Part shown: piece by piece, positions 43,271 through 52,221 of the stretch
Layout of the letters: every line of letters starts with the position of its first letter
How positions within the stretch are numbered: the stretch's first letter is position 1
Assembly (NCBI GenBank): GCA_964384945.1
Contig: CAYLMK010000025.1
Location: 1-64,000 of the forward strand
Length of the DNA stretch: 64,000 nt
Direction: 5' to 3'
Origin: S015-6 sp964384945
Lineage (GTDB): Bacteria > Desulfobacterota > DSWW01
Notes under the pieces: generated by a model
Databases searched by the model: none
What the model was told of the DNA's origin: nothing
The model's input: the letters and a program-made list of their open reading frames with translations, nothing else
Translations under genes and position numbers: made by a program

Positions 43271-44506
43271 TCACACCTTGAGGGTTTCTCCTTCGGTCCT
43301 CGCAATCACCACGGCCCCGACCGAGTCGCTCCACACGTTGACCGTCGTGCGGCACATGTCCAGAATCCTGTCCACCGCGAGGACCAGGCCCACGCCCTCC
43401 AGAGGCAGCCCGACAGCCTTGAGCACGACAACCATCATAACCAGGCCCGCCATCGGAATCCCCGCCGCACCGATCGACGCCAGGAGCGCCGTGAACACGA
43501 CGATGACCTGCTTGCCGGGCCCCAGTTCGATGCCGTAAGCCTGCGCAATGAACAGGGCCGCCACACACTCGTACAAGGCGGTCCCGTCCATGTTGACCGT
43601 CGCGCCGAGAGGAAGGACGAAACTCGAGATCCTGTTGGGCACCCCGGCATTCTCCTCCACGGCCTTCATCGTGAGCGGAAGCGTCGCGGAAGAAGAACTC
43701 GTGGAAAAGGCCGTGAGCAGCACGGAGGCCATGGCCCTGAGATGTTTCACCGGACTGACCCCCCTTCCCAGGAGGACCAGCAGGCCGGGAAGCGTCACAC
43801 AGGCATGGAAGAGGAGGCCGGCCACGACCGTGACCGCGTACAGACCCAGGTCCCGGAAGACCCCCAAGCCCGAAGCACCCACCATGCCGGCGACGAGTCC
43901 GAATACCCCGATCGGGGCAAAGAGAATGATGAAGTGAGTCAGTTTCATCATGACCTGGAAGCCTGCCTCGAACAGGCCCGTCATTCGGGATCGGTGCGGC
44001 TCGGGAACCCTTGTGATGAAATAGCCGAAGAGAATGCAGAACAGGATGATCTGAATCATCTCCCCGTCCGCCATGGCCCGGACAGGGTTGGAGGGGACCA
44101 TGCGCATCACGACGCCCAGAATCGTATCCCACGTCGATTCGCCGTAGTGCTCCTCCATGGCGAGGACGAGGTCCTCGACCGGCGCGTTCGGTGCCAGGGC
44201 CGCACCCGCGCCCGGCCGTATCAGGTTCACCAGTGCCAACCCGGCAAGGATGGCCAAGAGGCTGGTCATGACATAATACAGGAAGGTCTTGAGCCCGAGT
44301 CGGCCGATGCCCTCCGAGCTGCCGATGTTCGCCACGCCGCTCGCGATCGAGGTGACGACCAGGGGCACGATGATCATGCTCAGGGCCTTGAGAAAGAGGT
44401 CGCCCAGGGGTTCGAAAACCTTGGCTTCCCGGCCGAGAGCGACCCCCACGCCCACGGCCAGGAGCATGGCGATCAGTATCTGCCAATGAAGCTTGACCCC
44501 TTTCAT
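43271..44506 (-). CDS. Dicarboxylate/amino acid:cation symporter (DAACS)
   Basis: A 411-residue inner-membrane transporter of the GltP/DctA family. Eight helices and two re-entrant loops are expected. Signature segments are FSTSSSSATLPLTMKAVEEN (HP1) and LGATVNMDGTALYECVAALF (NMDGT motif), both with the usual serine-rich and Asp residues that bind Na+ and dicarboxylates. The start follows GAAAGGGGTC weakly, but ATG 44506 is the only suitable one. A direct repeat, TCAACAA, at 44565-44592 upstream may be a regulatory site. Uptake of C4-dicarboxylates or glutamate suits an anaerobe. Confidence 0.9.
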   Translation of the reverse strand: MKGVKLHWQILIAMLLAVGVGVALGREAKVFEPLGDLFLKALSMIIVPLVVTSIASGVANIGSSEGIGRLGLKTFLYYVMTSLLAILAGLALVNLIRPGAGAALAPNAPVEDLVLAMEEHYGESTWDTILGVVMRMVPSNPVRAMADGEMIQIILFCILFGYFITRVPEPHRSRMTGLFEAGFQVMMKLTHFIILFAPIGVFGLVAGMVGASGLGVFRDLGLYAVTVVAGLLFHACVTLPGLLVLLGRGVSPVKHLRAMASVLLTAFSTSSSSATLPLTMKAVEENAGVPNRISSFVLPLGATVNMDGTALYECVAALFIAQAYGIELGPGKQVIVVFTALLASIGAAGIPMAGLVMMVVVLKAVGLPLEGVGLVLAVDRILDMCRTTVNVWSDSVGAVVIARTEGETLKV

Positions 44507-44564
44507 GGACGGGCCCCGATTGCATGAACAAGGGGTGGCGCGGGGGGCGGCTTGCGGGACCGTA

Positions 44565-44592
44565 TCAACAACGAAAATATCTTATTCAACAA
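44565..44592. promoter_or_regulatory. Direct repeat upstream of the symporter gene
   Basis: TCAACAA at 44565-44571 and again at 44586-44592 (TTGTTGA on the minus strand), spaced 21 bases, i.e. two helical turns, in an AT-rich stretch about 60 bases before ATG 44506. A typical spacing for two operator half-sites; the regulator is unknown. Confidence 0.35.
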
Positions 44593-44795
44593 CAATCCCG
44601 AGCACTTTGCAAGGCGATGCGCGCTGCCTGCCTGCATCGCGGATTCTTTGTACCTGCGGCTGGTTCGCCGGCTGGGACAATAACGTCACCTCGAAAGCGG
44701 ACTCAAGTCTCCGGACGTCCTGGTCGATGTGACAAGAGAAGCCGGAGCAGGGAGCGCCGGAACCTCAAAAAGGGCAGAACCCCGGGAGGCTGAGG

Positions 44796-45383
44796 ATGAG
44801 ATTCTTCAGGAGGCGAAAATACATCGTCAACCGAGAGCTGCAGATCGCTCTTCTGCGCAACTCATTCTTGTACGTTCTTCTTTTTGTGGCGGTCATCGGA
44901 GTGGTGTTCTTCGTTCCCATGATGGCGGAGTGGACAGACACGGGCGGCCCGTCGGCGAGAGCCGCACAGGTGAACAAGCAGATTCTCTATCTGCACACGT
45001 ACTTCTGGCCTGCCGTGATCCTGGCCATGATACTGATCTTCCTGCACTCGGTCCGGGCCTCCCACAAGGTCGCCGGCCCCCTCTACCGCTTCAAGGTCGT
45101 ATTGGAGGCCTTGAAGCGAGGAGAGATCTCGCCTCCGATCCGTATTCGAAAAGGCGACTTCCTCCACCAGGAGGCCGAGCTGATCAACGAGGTGCTCGAA
45201 AGCCTCCGACGGAATCTGGAGGGCCTGCAGCGTGCTCAGGAACAACTCCATGCGTCGCTCGCCGAGTACAGGCGGCAGCTCGGACAGAATCTCACAACCG
45301 AAGAAGACAAGCGCGTCAGAGACCTGGCAGAGAAGGCGAACCATCTGTCGGACAGCCTGAAGCGTTTCAAGTTGGCCGCCTAG
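44796..45383 (+). CDS. HAMP-domain membrane protein without output domain
   Basis: A 195-residue protein. Two membrane helices (about 22-42 and 70-90) enclose a short periplasmic loop. A HAMP-like domain follows (HSVRASHKVAGPLYRFKVVL, with the Pro and the following Glu of typical HAMP), then a coiled coil to the end. No kinase, cyclase or methyl-accepting domain follows, so it may be an adaptor or a degenerate sensor. Sits between the symporter and the kinase at 45567 and reads toward the latter on the opposite strand. Confidence 0.7.
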   Translation: MRFFRRRKYIVNRELQIALLRNSFLYVLLFVAVIGVVFFVPMMAEWTDTGGPSARAAQVNKQILYLHTYFWPAVILAMILIFLHSVRASHKVAGPLYRFKVVLEALKRGEISPPIRIRKGDFLHQEAELINEVLESLRRNLEGLQRAQEQLHASLAEYRRQLGQNLTTEEDKRVRDLAEKANHLSDSLKRFKLAA

Positions 45384-45566
45384 TCCGACGCGCCCGAGAC
45401 CCCTTTCCCCTGCTCCTGGTTTCCTGCCCTGACCCGGGATGGAGGCTTTCCCCCCGTCTTCCTTCCTTTTCTCGGGGCCATGGGAGGCGCTTCCCGAACA
45501 CAGGTAGCCGGATAGCGAGTGATTGCTCATGCTTGGTAGCAGGCTTGACATGGAAAGGGAGGCCCA

Positions 45567-48020
45567 TCATGCGGCTGACCAAACTGGAATTCTGGGCCAT
45601 GAACAACCCCCTCCGGAGGTTCCTCCGGCGGACTCCTCGTCCACCGGTGCCACAGGCAGGGTGAAGAAGAAGGTGCTTCCTTTTCCTTTCTCGCTCTCCA
45701 CCCAGATGTTTCCCCCGTAGTGGAGAACGATGTCGCGGCAGATGGGCAGGCCCAGCCCGGTGCCCTTGGGCTTGTCCTTCATCGTGTCCTGGTAGACTTG
45801 CCTGAACTTCTCGAAGACCACTTCGAAGTCCTTCTCATCGATGCCGATGCCCTGGTCGGAGACGCTCACCTTGATCCATTCGGCGGATTCCTGGGAACGC
45901 CTGCCTTCGAATGCCTCGGCACGGATTCGGATCTCTCCTCCTTCCCCGGAGAACTTGACCGCGTTTGCCAGAAGGTTCGTAATCACCTGCTGCAGCCTGT
46001 CACGGTCCGCAAGGACAAACGGAAGACTCGGCGGCAGATCGAGAAGCAGCCGCAGGGACTTGGCCTCGAGAAACTTCTTCTGCGCAGGCAGGGAATCGAG
46101 AATGACCTCGCCCACCGAGATGAGCTTATCGTTCCAGACCATCTCGCCCGCTTCGATCCTCGACAGGTCGAGAACGTCGTTGATCAGTCGCGTGAGCCGC
46201 TCGCTCTCCGAGTTGATGATTCGCAGGAACTCCTTCTGCGTGGCCGGATCCTCCTGATCGTACCTGAGCAGGATCTCGGAAAAGGACCGGATCGAGGTGA
46301 GAGGCGTCCGCAGTTCGTGCGACACCGAAGAGAGGAAGGAATCCTTCATGCTGTCCAGCGCCTTGAGTTCCTCGTTCGCCTTCTCGAGATCCGAGGTTCT
46401 TTCCCTGACCCGCCGGTCGAGTTCCGCGTTCAGCTCTCTGAGTCTCCGCTCTGCCTGGATACGCTCGGCAATTTCCCTTTGCAGCTTCCGGTTCGTGCGG
46501 ATCAATTCCTCCGTGCGCTCTTCGACGATCTCCCTCAGATGCTCATGGTGCCGCTTCAGTTCCTCCTCGGCCCGCACGCGTTCCGTGACATCGCGCAGGA
46601 TCCCCTGAATCGCGTACGGCTTGCCTGCCCGATAGAGCAGGCACCCCTCGGATTCCACCCAGATAAAGCTGCCGTCCTTCCTCTTCAACTTGTAGGTGGT
46701 CGGGTGCGGACTTCTGCCGTCCTGGAGGATCTTCCTGACAGCCTCCGCGGCCTGCTGCAACTGCTCCTCGACCACCACTGCACTGTAATGCAGGGACGGG
46801 AGGTCTTCCCTTGCGTATCCCAGCAAGTCCAGGCAGGCCTGGTTCGCACCCAGAATGTTCCCTTCGAAATCATATTCGTAAACAGCAAACAGGCTGCGAT
46901 TGAAAAGTACACTGTACTGGTTCTCGATGTCCCGTATTTTCCCCTGCTGTTCCTGGATGATCTCCTGGGAACGAATGCTCTCCTGTATGTCCCGGCAGGC
47001 AAGGACGACCCCCTGCACCTGCCCCTTCCAGTCCCGGATGGCGGAAAGGTTGCAGGCGGCCGGGACCGGTTCCCCGCTGCGATTCCTCAGGAAGACGATG
47101 CGGGATTCTATGGTGCTTCGGCCATCCTTGAGGTTTCGCGCAAGTGAGTGGGCAGCCTCTGTGCTCCGAGGATCCACGAGGGTGGCGATGGACCTCCGGA
47201 ACAATTCCTTGCCCGAGAACCCGAGAAGCTCCTCTGCCTTGGGGTTCACCATGCGGATGAGCCCGTCGGCGTCCAGGACGATGATCGAGTCCGCGATCGT
47301 GGAGAGCACCTGCCTGGCCAGGGATTCGGGCGAGGGGTTGAGGAGTTGATACCGGTGGACGGACCAGAAGATGAGGCTGGCGTACACGATGATCGCAACG
47401 AAGCCGAGCGGCGGCACGGGGATGCCGAAGCAGGGCAGGTAGTCCCAGGCCCCGAGGTAGGCGATCGAGAAGGCGAACATCAGGAACCGGATCTGACGTC
47501 TCTCGACAGCGGACTCGACCGTCTTCCGTCCGCGATACAGGCTGGTGAAACTCGCGGCCATGAGCAGGAAGAAAAAGAAGAGGAAGACCAGGCTGAAAGG
47601 ACCGTACCGGGGATAGAAGCCCCACGAATACTCCCGGATCCCCGCGATCGAGGCCTTCCCCACAAGGCCTTCCAGCCCGAACAGGAAGCCCAAGGCGAAC
47701 CCCGCCAGGATTCTACGCCGGTTTTGCGCAAGCCGTTGGGTGACCGCAGAGGTGAAGAGGCAGACCGAAGGGGATATGAACACCACGCCGAGGTAGGAGA
47801 AGCGATACCATTTCTCCGCCAGCCCGGGATCCCGGCTGCAAAGCATGAATCCGATTCCCAGGTTCCAGACGATCACGGCCAGGCACATCACGACGAACGA
47901 CTGGTTGGTCCTGGACCTCGGATTCAGGGAAAGGCCCCAGGAAAGAAAGAGCAGCAGGACCGACACGGTCAGAAAGCTGCACACCGCGATCGGGTTCAGG
48001 TAGTAAAGATATGGCCCCAA
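45567..48020 (-). CDS. 7TM-PAS-PAS sensor histidine kinase
   Basis: An 817-residue membrane kinase. Residues 1-225 hold seven helices typical of histidine-kinase N-terminal 7TM domains (FLTVSVLLLFLSWGLSLNPR and others). Two PAS modules follow at about 235-345 and 375-480, then a coiled coil, HisKA with SSVSHELRTPLTS and HATPase with VITNLLANAVKFSGEGGEIR and GTGLGLPICRDIVLHYGG. The C-terminal 250 residues are nearly identical in motif content to the kinase at 37280-39112. The start is a TTG (48020) with GGGGGAA upstream. No response regulator is nearby. Confidence 0.88.
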   Translation of the reverse strand: MGPYLYYLNPIAVCSFLTVSVLLLFLSWGLSLNPRSRTNQSFVVMCLAVIVWNLGIGFMLCSRDPGLAEKWYRFSYLGVVFISPSVCLFTSAVTQRLAQNRRRILAGFALGFLFGLEGLVGKASIAGIREYSWGFYPRYGPFSLVFLFFFFLLMAASFTSLYRGRKTVESAVERRQIRFLMFAFSIAYLGAWDYLPCFGIPVPPLGFVAIIVYASLIFWSVHRYQLLNPSPESLARQVLSTIADSIIVLDADGLIRMVNPKAEELLGFSGKELFRRSIATLVDPRSTEAAHSLARNLKDGRSTIESRIVFLRNRSGEPVPAACNLSAIRDWKGQVQGVVLACRDIQESIRSQEIIQEQQGKIRDIENQYSVLFNRSLFAVYEYDFEGNILGANQACLDLLGYAREDLPSLHYSAVVVEEQLQQAAEAVRKILQDGRSPHPTTYKLKRKDGSFIWVESEGCLLYRAGKPYAIQGILRDVTERVRAEEELKRHHEHLREIVEERTEELIRTNRKLQREIAERIQAERRLRELNAELDRRVRERTSDLEKANEELKALDSMKDSFLSSVSHELRTPLTSIRSFSEILLRYDQEDPATQKEFLRIINSESERLTRLINDVLDLSRIEAGEMVWNDKLISVGEVILDSLPAQKKFLEAKSLRLLLDLPPSLPFVLADRDRLQQVITNLLANAVKFSGEGGEIRIRAEAFEGRRSQESAEWIKVSVSDQGIGIDEKDFEVVFEKFRQVYQDTMKDKPKGTGLGLPICRDIVLHYGGNIWVESEKGKGSTFFFTLPVAPVDEESAGGTSGGGCSWPRIPVWSAA

Positions 48021-48221
48021 AGGCGTTCCCCCGCTGCCGGGACCCTGAACGAAAGAAGGGGGTCCTCCGTAAGGAATTTCTCATGGGAGATCGGTATGTT
48101 TCGCGCTTTTCTTGAGAGCCGGGGGAGGACAGATGAAGAGGTGATGACAAAGAAGAACGGACGCCCTTGTGCCGTGAAATAGAAGAGTCGGCTCTGAACG
48201 CTGGGGGGAGTATTTGATTCA

Positions 48222-49823
48222 CTAGGATTTGAGCCGGCTCTTTGGTTTTACAGCAGGGTTCACGTCGCAGGCCTGGACCAGGGTCAGCTTGAAGGTCTTC
48301 TCGAAGGCCTTCTCGTGTTTCTTCGCCCCCCACGCCTCCAGATCACATTCCTTCTCCGTGGTCAGCCTGAGGACAATGGTCTTCTTTTTCCCCCGCTCGA
48401 AGGCGGCGTCGCGGACGAGCCCGGCGTGGCTTCGGTCCAGGCTCTCGGCGATGCGCAAGACGATGGAAAGAACCCTCACCACCTCCTGGCCCCGGCGGGA
48501 CAGACTCGCGAACTCCGAGTATCTTCGGGTGGCCATGGTCCTGCGGTGGAAAAAGGCGGTGGCGGCAATGATCTCGAGCTCCTCCCGGCTGAACCCCAGC
48601 AGGTCCGCGTTCTTGATGATGTAATAAGCGTGGCCGTGGTGGTTATTGTAGGAGAGGAAGGCCCCCACGTCGTGAAGCATGGCGGCATGGGAAAGCAGCT
48701 CCCTCGGGTGGAGGCCGAGGTCGTGGAGCCCGATCCGGCCGGCGCTGTCGTAGAGTTTGAGGGCGAGGTCCCTCACGTGGCGGTGGTGGTCCTCGTCAAA
48801 ACCGCAGTTCCGCCCGAGCTGGAGGACGCTCCGCTCCCGGACGGAGAGTTCGGTCAGGAGGCCTCCGATCTCGGAGCCGGCCAAATAGTCGACGAGGAGG
48901 CCCTCCTTGAGGCCGAGATCGGTGACCTCGATGCAGCGCGCGCCGGTCTCCTCGAGCAGGGTCTCGAGGATGGCGGCCCCCGCAACGATGATGTCGGCCC
49001 GGCTGGGGTTGATGCCCTTCACCTTCTTCCGCTGTTCCAGGGCGAGGGAGCACAGCAGTTTCGAAGTCCGGGCCAGGGCCTCGAGGGAGAGGATTTTTTC
49101 CGATCCTCGGGCCCTGGCCCCGAAGTTGGCGTGGCTGATCTCGGCAAGGTTCTGGATGGTGCCGGAGCTTCCGTAAGCGGGCCCGAAGCCCAGGCGCCTG
49201 GCCCGCTGAATGGCGCGGACCGCGGCGTTTTTCACCTCCCGCTTGAGACCGGCGAAGCGGGCCGGGCTCACCCTCCCCTCCTCGCCGTCCAAATGTTCGG
49301 CGGTGAGGCGGATCGCGCCGACTTTGACGCTTTCCAAAACATAGTGCTGGCGGCGGTCTCCCACGATGATCTCCGTGGAGCCTCCCCCGATATCGATGAA
49401 CAGGGCCTTCTCGCTCCCCAACTCGATCCCGCTGGCCAGTCCGAGATAGATGAGGCGGGCCTCCTCTTTCCCCGAGATCACCCGGACCTCGAGGCCGGCC
49501 TCCTCGGCCAGGCGTTGGATGAATTCGTCCTGGTTCTTTGCCTCGCGGGTGGCCGAGGTCGCCACGACCACGATGGGGTCGGCCTGGTTCATCCTGGCCA
49601 TGCGGGCGAAGTTGGCCAGGACCAGGACAGCGCGGTCCATGGCGTCCTTGCGCAGCCGGTGGCGCTTGAATTCTCCTTGTCCGAGCCTGATCATCTCCTT
49701 TTGCCGGGAAATGACGGTGTAGGAGTGGTTGGGGTTGATCCGGACCATGATCATCCGGGCGGAGTTGGTCCCGAGGTCGATGAAGGCGGCAAGGGGCGGC
49801 GGCTTGTTCAGAGGCGCGAGCAT
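48222..49823 (-). CDS. Ppx/GppA exopolyphosphatase/guanosine pentaphosphatase
   Basis: A 533-residue protein of the Ppx/GppA family. The ASKHA-fold N-terminal half has FIDLGTNSARMIMVR, VVATSATREAKNQDEF, FIDIGGGSTEIIVGD and GSSGTIQNLA. A C-terminal HD-like helical domain follows (AAMLHDVGAFLSYNNHHGHA, then IIAATAFFHRR). It removes terminal phosphate from polyphosphate or pppGpp; which one cannot be decided here. ATG 49823 overlaps the upstream metallophosphatase gene by 16 bases, so it is the last gene of the polyphosphate operon 55979-48222. Confidence 0.9.
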   Translation of the reverse strand: MLAPLNKPPPLAAFIDLGTNSARMIMVRINPNHSYTVISRQKEMIRLGQGEFKRHRLRKDAMDRAVLVLANFARMARMNQADPIVVVATSATREAKNQDEFIQRLAEEAGLEVRVISGKEEARLIYLGLASGIELGSEKALFIDIGGGSTEIIVGDRRQHYVLESVKVGAIRLTAEHLDGEEGRVSPARFAGLKREVKNAAVRAIQRARRLGFGPAYGSSGTIQNLAEISHANFGARARGSEKILSLEALARTSKLLCSLALEQRKKVKGINPSRADIIVAGAAILETLLEETGARCIEVTDLGLKEGLLVDYLAGSEIGGLLTELSVRERSVLQLGRNCGFDEDHHRHVRDLALKLYDSAGRIGLHDLGLHPRELLSHAAMLHDVGAFLSYNNHHGHAYYIIKNADLLGFSREELEIIAATAFFHRRTMATRRYSEFASLSRRGQEVVRVLSIVLRIAESLDRSHAGLVRDAAFERGKKKTIVLRLTTEKECDLEAWGAKKHEKAFEKTFKLTLVQACDVNPAVKPKSRLKS

Positions 49824-51163
49824 TCTATCACCAGGCTCCTGGAGATGGCCTCCCGGAGGAGGTCGCCCTTTCTGTCGGCGGCTTCGCACTCGGCCCGGGC
49901 GTCGTCGGAGACGGCGCATTTGATGACGACGGCCTCGGGCGACACCTCGCAGGAGACGGACCGGACCAGGCCGCGTTGTGACCGGTCGAGTCCGTCTGCC
50001 ACGCGTACGATTCCGGCCAGCAGCCTGACCCGGCGCTGGTTCTCGGCCGAGAGGGAGGCAAAGGTTTCGTCCTTGCTCCCGGGCAGGGCCTTGCGGTGAT
50101 AGCGGGCGACAAGGGAGGCGACGAGCTTGCCCTCCCCGTCAAGGGGTCGCAAGTCCGCGTCGCGGATGATGCGGAAAGACGCCTTGTGGTGTCCGCCGGT
50201 CCCCTCCTTGACCCCCACGTCATGGAGCAGGGCCCCGACCTCGAGCCACAATCTCTCCCGGGGCCCCAACTCGTGCAGGGACGCCAAGAGGTCGAAGATG
50301 ACGAGAGCCAGCTTGGTGACTTGCTTGGCATGGGACTCCTCGAACTGAAGGGACCGGCCCAGGGTGAGGGCGGCCTTGCGACAGGCGTCCTGATCGGCTT
50401 GAACCGACGCCGCTTGCTCCTCAGCGGCGGAGCCTTCTTCCACATCGTCCCAGGCCCGGCCTCGAATCAGCATGCGGGCGAAGGACTCGGGCAGCCCGAG
50501 GCGGCGGATCGTCTCCACCGCCCGGTCCAAATCGTAGACCAGCCGGTGGTGTGTCACCTGGATCGAGCGGGAATTGAACTTGAGCAGGGCGTAGGAGGTT
50601 CGGGGGTCCCCGTCGTCGGGCCGGCCGACACTTCCCGGATTGATGAAGTAAACGCCGTCGCGTTCGAGGACGAAGGGGACATGGGAGTGGCCGCAGACGA
50701 TGATTTCCGCTCTGGCGGCCTTGGCCAAGACCTTCAGCCGCGAGGACGGGGTGTCGGGCCCCAGGTGCTCCTTGGTCGACAGGGGGGAAGCATGGACGAC
50801 GAGAATCTTCCTTCCCCGGGCGGTGAAGCGCAACTCCTGTGGCAGAGACCGAAGGTAGTCGCGGCTTTCCTTGCTCAGGTTCTGGTGAGCCCAGGCGAAG
50901 GCCCTCCATTTATCGGCCGGCTTCGACTTCTTCCATTCCTCGAGTTTCTTGGTTACCTGGAGGACCTTTTGATCGTAGTTGCCGATGATGCTCCGTGACC
51001 GTTCGTGCTTCAGTCGTTGGACGACCTCGTCCGGGAAGGGTCCGTAGCCCACAAAGTCACCGGCGTTCCAGATTTCTTCGGTCCCCTGCCCGACGGCGTG
51101 CCTGAGCACGGCCTCGAGTGCCGGCAAGTTGGCGTGAATGTCCGAAATCAGGGCGACCTTCAC
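49808..51163 (-). CDS. Metallophosphatase fused to a Ppx-type HD domain
   Basis: A 451-residue two-domain protein. Residues 1-215 form a calcineurin-like phosphoesterase of YfcE type, with all five metal motifs: SDIHANLPALEAV, NAGDFVGYGP, IIGNYDQK, VVHASPLST and CGHSHVPFV. Residues about 265-445 are a helical domain with VGALLHDVGVKEGTGGHHKA and VARYHRKALPG, which resembles the C-terminal HD domain of the neighbouring Ppx protein. The gene overlaps both the CHAD (4 bases) and the ppx (16 bases) genes, so it belongs to the polyphosphate operon. A new polyphosphatase or nucleotide phosphatase is plausible but untested. Confidence 0.8.
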   Translation of the reverse strand: MKVALISDIHANLPALEAVLRHAVGQGTEEIWNAGDFVGYGPFPDEVVQRLKHERSRSIIGNYDQKVLQVTKKLEEWKKSKPADKWRAFAWAHQNLSKESRDYLRSLPQELRFTARGRKILVVHASPLSTKEHLGPDTPSSRLKVLAKAARAEIIVCGHSHVPFVLERDGVYFINPGSVGRPDDGDPRTSYALLKFNSRSIQVTHHRLVYDLDRAVETIRRLGLPESFARMLIRGRAWDDVEEGSAAEEQAASVQADQDACRKAALTLGRSLQFEESHAKQVTKLALVIFDLLASLHELGPRERLWLEVGALLHDVGVKEGTGGHHKASFRIIRDADLRPLDGEGKLVASLVARYHRKALPGSKDETFASLSAENQRRVRLLAGIVRVADGLDRSQRGLVRSVSCEVSPEAVVIKCAVSDDARAECEAADRKGDLLREAISRSLVIECSRL

Positions 51164-52221
51164 TTCTCCTCCTCGGGAATCTCCGGCAATGGAAGCGGCT
51201 CATCCCCTTGAGGCGCCTCGTTCATCGGAGGATGGCCCTCGGCAGCCGGGACCCCGGCCCCGGAGAACATCTCCTTCATCAGGGCGCGCCAGCGGCGCGA
51301 ATTCTTCAGCTTTTCCCAACCCTGGAGGAACTCGGCCCACCGCCGCTCCCGGAAGTCGGCTCGGTCCCGGGCGAGGAGGTCCAGGCCGGGCCGGAGCCTG
51401 GAAACCCCGCGGGGCTTTCCGTAGAACTCGGTTGCGCGGGAGCGTTCCCGTTCGAGGAAACCGGGCAGGAAGGCGGTCCAGACGTCGGCGTCGTGGATGT
51501 CGCCGAGGACCTCTTGAACGGCCTTGATCTGCCGGATCCCCCTGGGCAGGCTTTCGGGGAACCAGGGCTCAAAGATCTCCATCGTGTAGCGCAAACGCTT
51601 GGCGGCGATGCGCATTTGGTGCAACTCCCGGACCCGCTCGCGGTCGGGAAGGAAGACCCCGAAACTGAGAAACTCGATGATCCGGGCGGCCACGGCGGCG
51701 CGGGCCCGCCCGAGGGAGTCGGCCGAGGGCCGATCCGCTCTCGGCTCCATTTGGGCGGCGATCCGTTTCTCGGAGAGGACCCGGCCCATTTCGTCGAGCA
51801 CGGACTTGGCGCTCATTCTCTGGAGGGCCTCGAGCACCTTGGTCTGCCCTTGTCGGCGGTGCTGGGAGAGTCGCAGTTCGAGCCGGGTGATCCCATCCCG
51901 TTCGCGGCGATTGTCGATTCCGGCCTTGAAGGTGGCCAGAAACTCGAGCTGGACGTCCGTGTCCCGGGCCTCGCCCAGGGCCCGGGTCAGCCGCCGGACC
52001 TCTTTGGCCCACTTCGCGGCCCGGTGGGCAGGGAGCAGGGGCCTGAACACCCGGAGCCGGGCTCGGAGACGGCGCGAGGCCACCCTCATGCGATGGACGC
52101 ACTCGATGTCTTCGCCCCTCTTGACGCCCTCGATCTCATCGGCCACGGCCCGCAGGGAGGTCAGCATGGAGTCGGCGCCGAGCAGGATGAAGCTGGGGCC
52201 GGGCCCTGCCTTGTCGGCCAC
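51160..52221 (-). CDS. CHAD-domain polyphosphate-binding protein
   Basis: A 353-residue helical CHAD protein with conserved basic residues for polyphosphate: VHRMRVASRRLRARLRVFRP, DTDVQLEFLATFK and HQMRIAAKRLRYTMEIFEPW, the two His/Arg/Lys blocks that line the channel. CHAD proteins bind polyphosphate granules. The start is a GTG (52221) sharing one base with the ppk1 stop (TAGTG), with GGAGG seven bases upstream. The stop overlaps the metallophosphatase start (ATGA). Confidence 0.88.
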   Translation of the reverse strand: MADKAGPGPSFILLGADSMLTSLRAVADEIEGVKRGEDIECVHRMRVASRRLRARLRVFRPLLPAHRAAKWAKEVRRLTRALGEARDTDVQLEFLATFKAGIDNRRERDGITRLELRLSQHRRQGQTKVLEALQRMSAKSVLDEMGRVLSEKRIAAQMEPRADRPSADSLGRARAAVAARIIEFLSFGVFLPDRERVRELHQMRIAAKRLRYTMEIFEPWFPESLPRGIRQIKAVQEVLGDIHDADVWTAFLPGFLERERSRATEFYGKPRGVSRLRPGLDLLARDRADFRERRWAEFLQGWEKLKNSRRWRALMKEMFSGAGVPAAEGHPPMNEAPQGDEPLPLPEIPEEEK

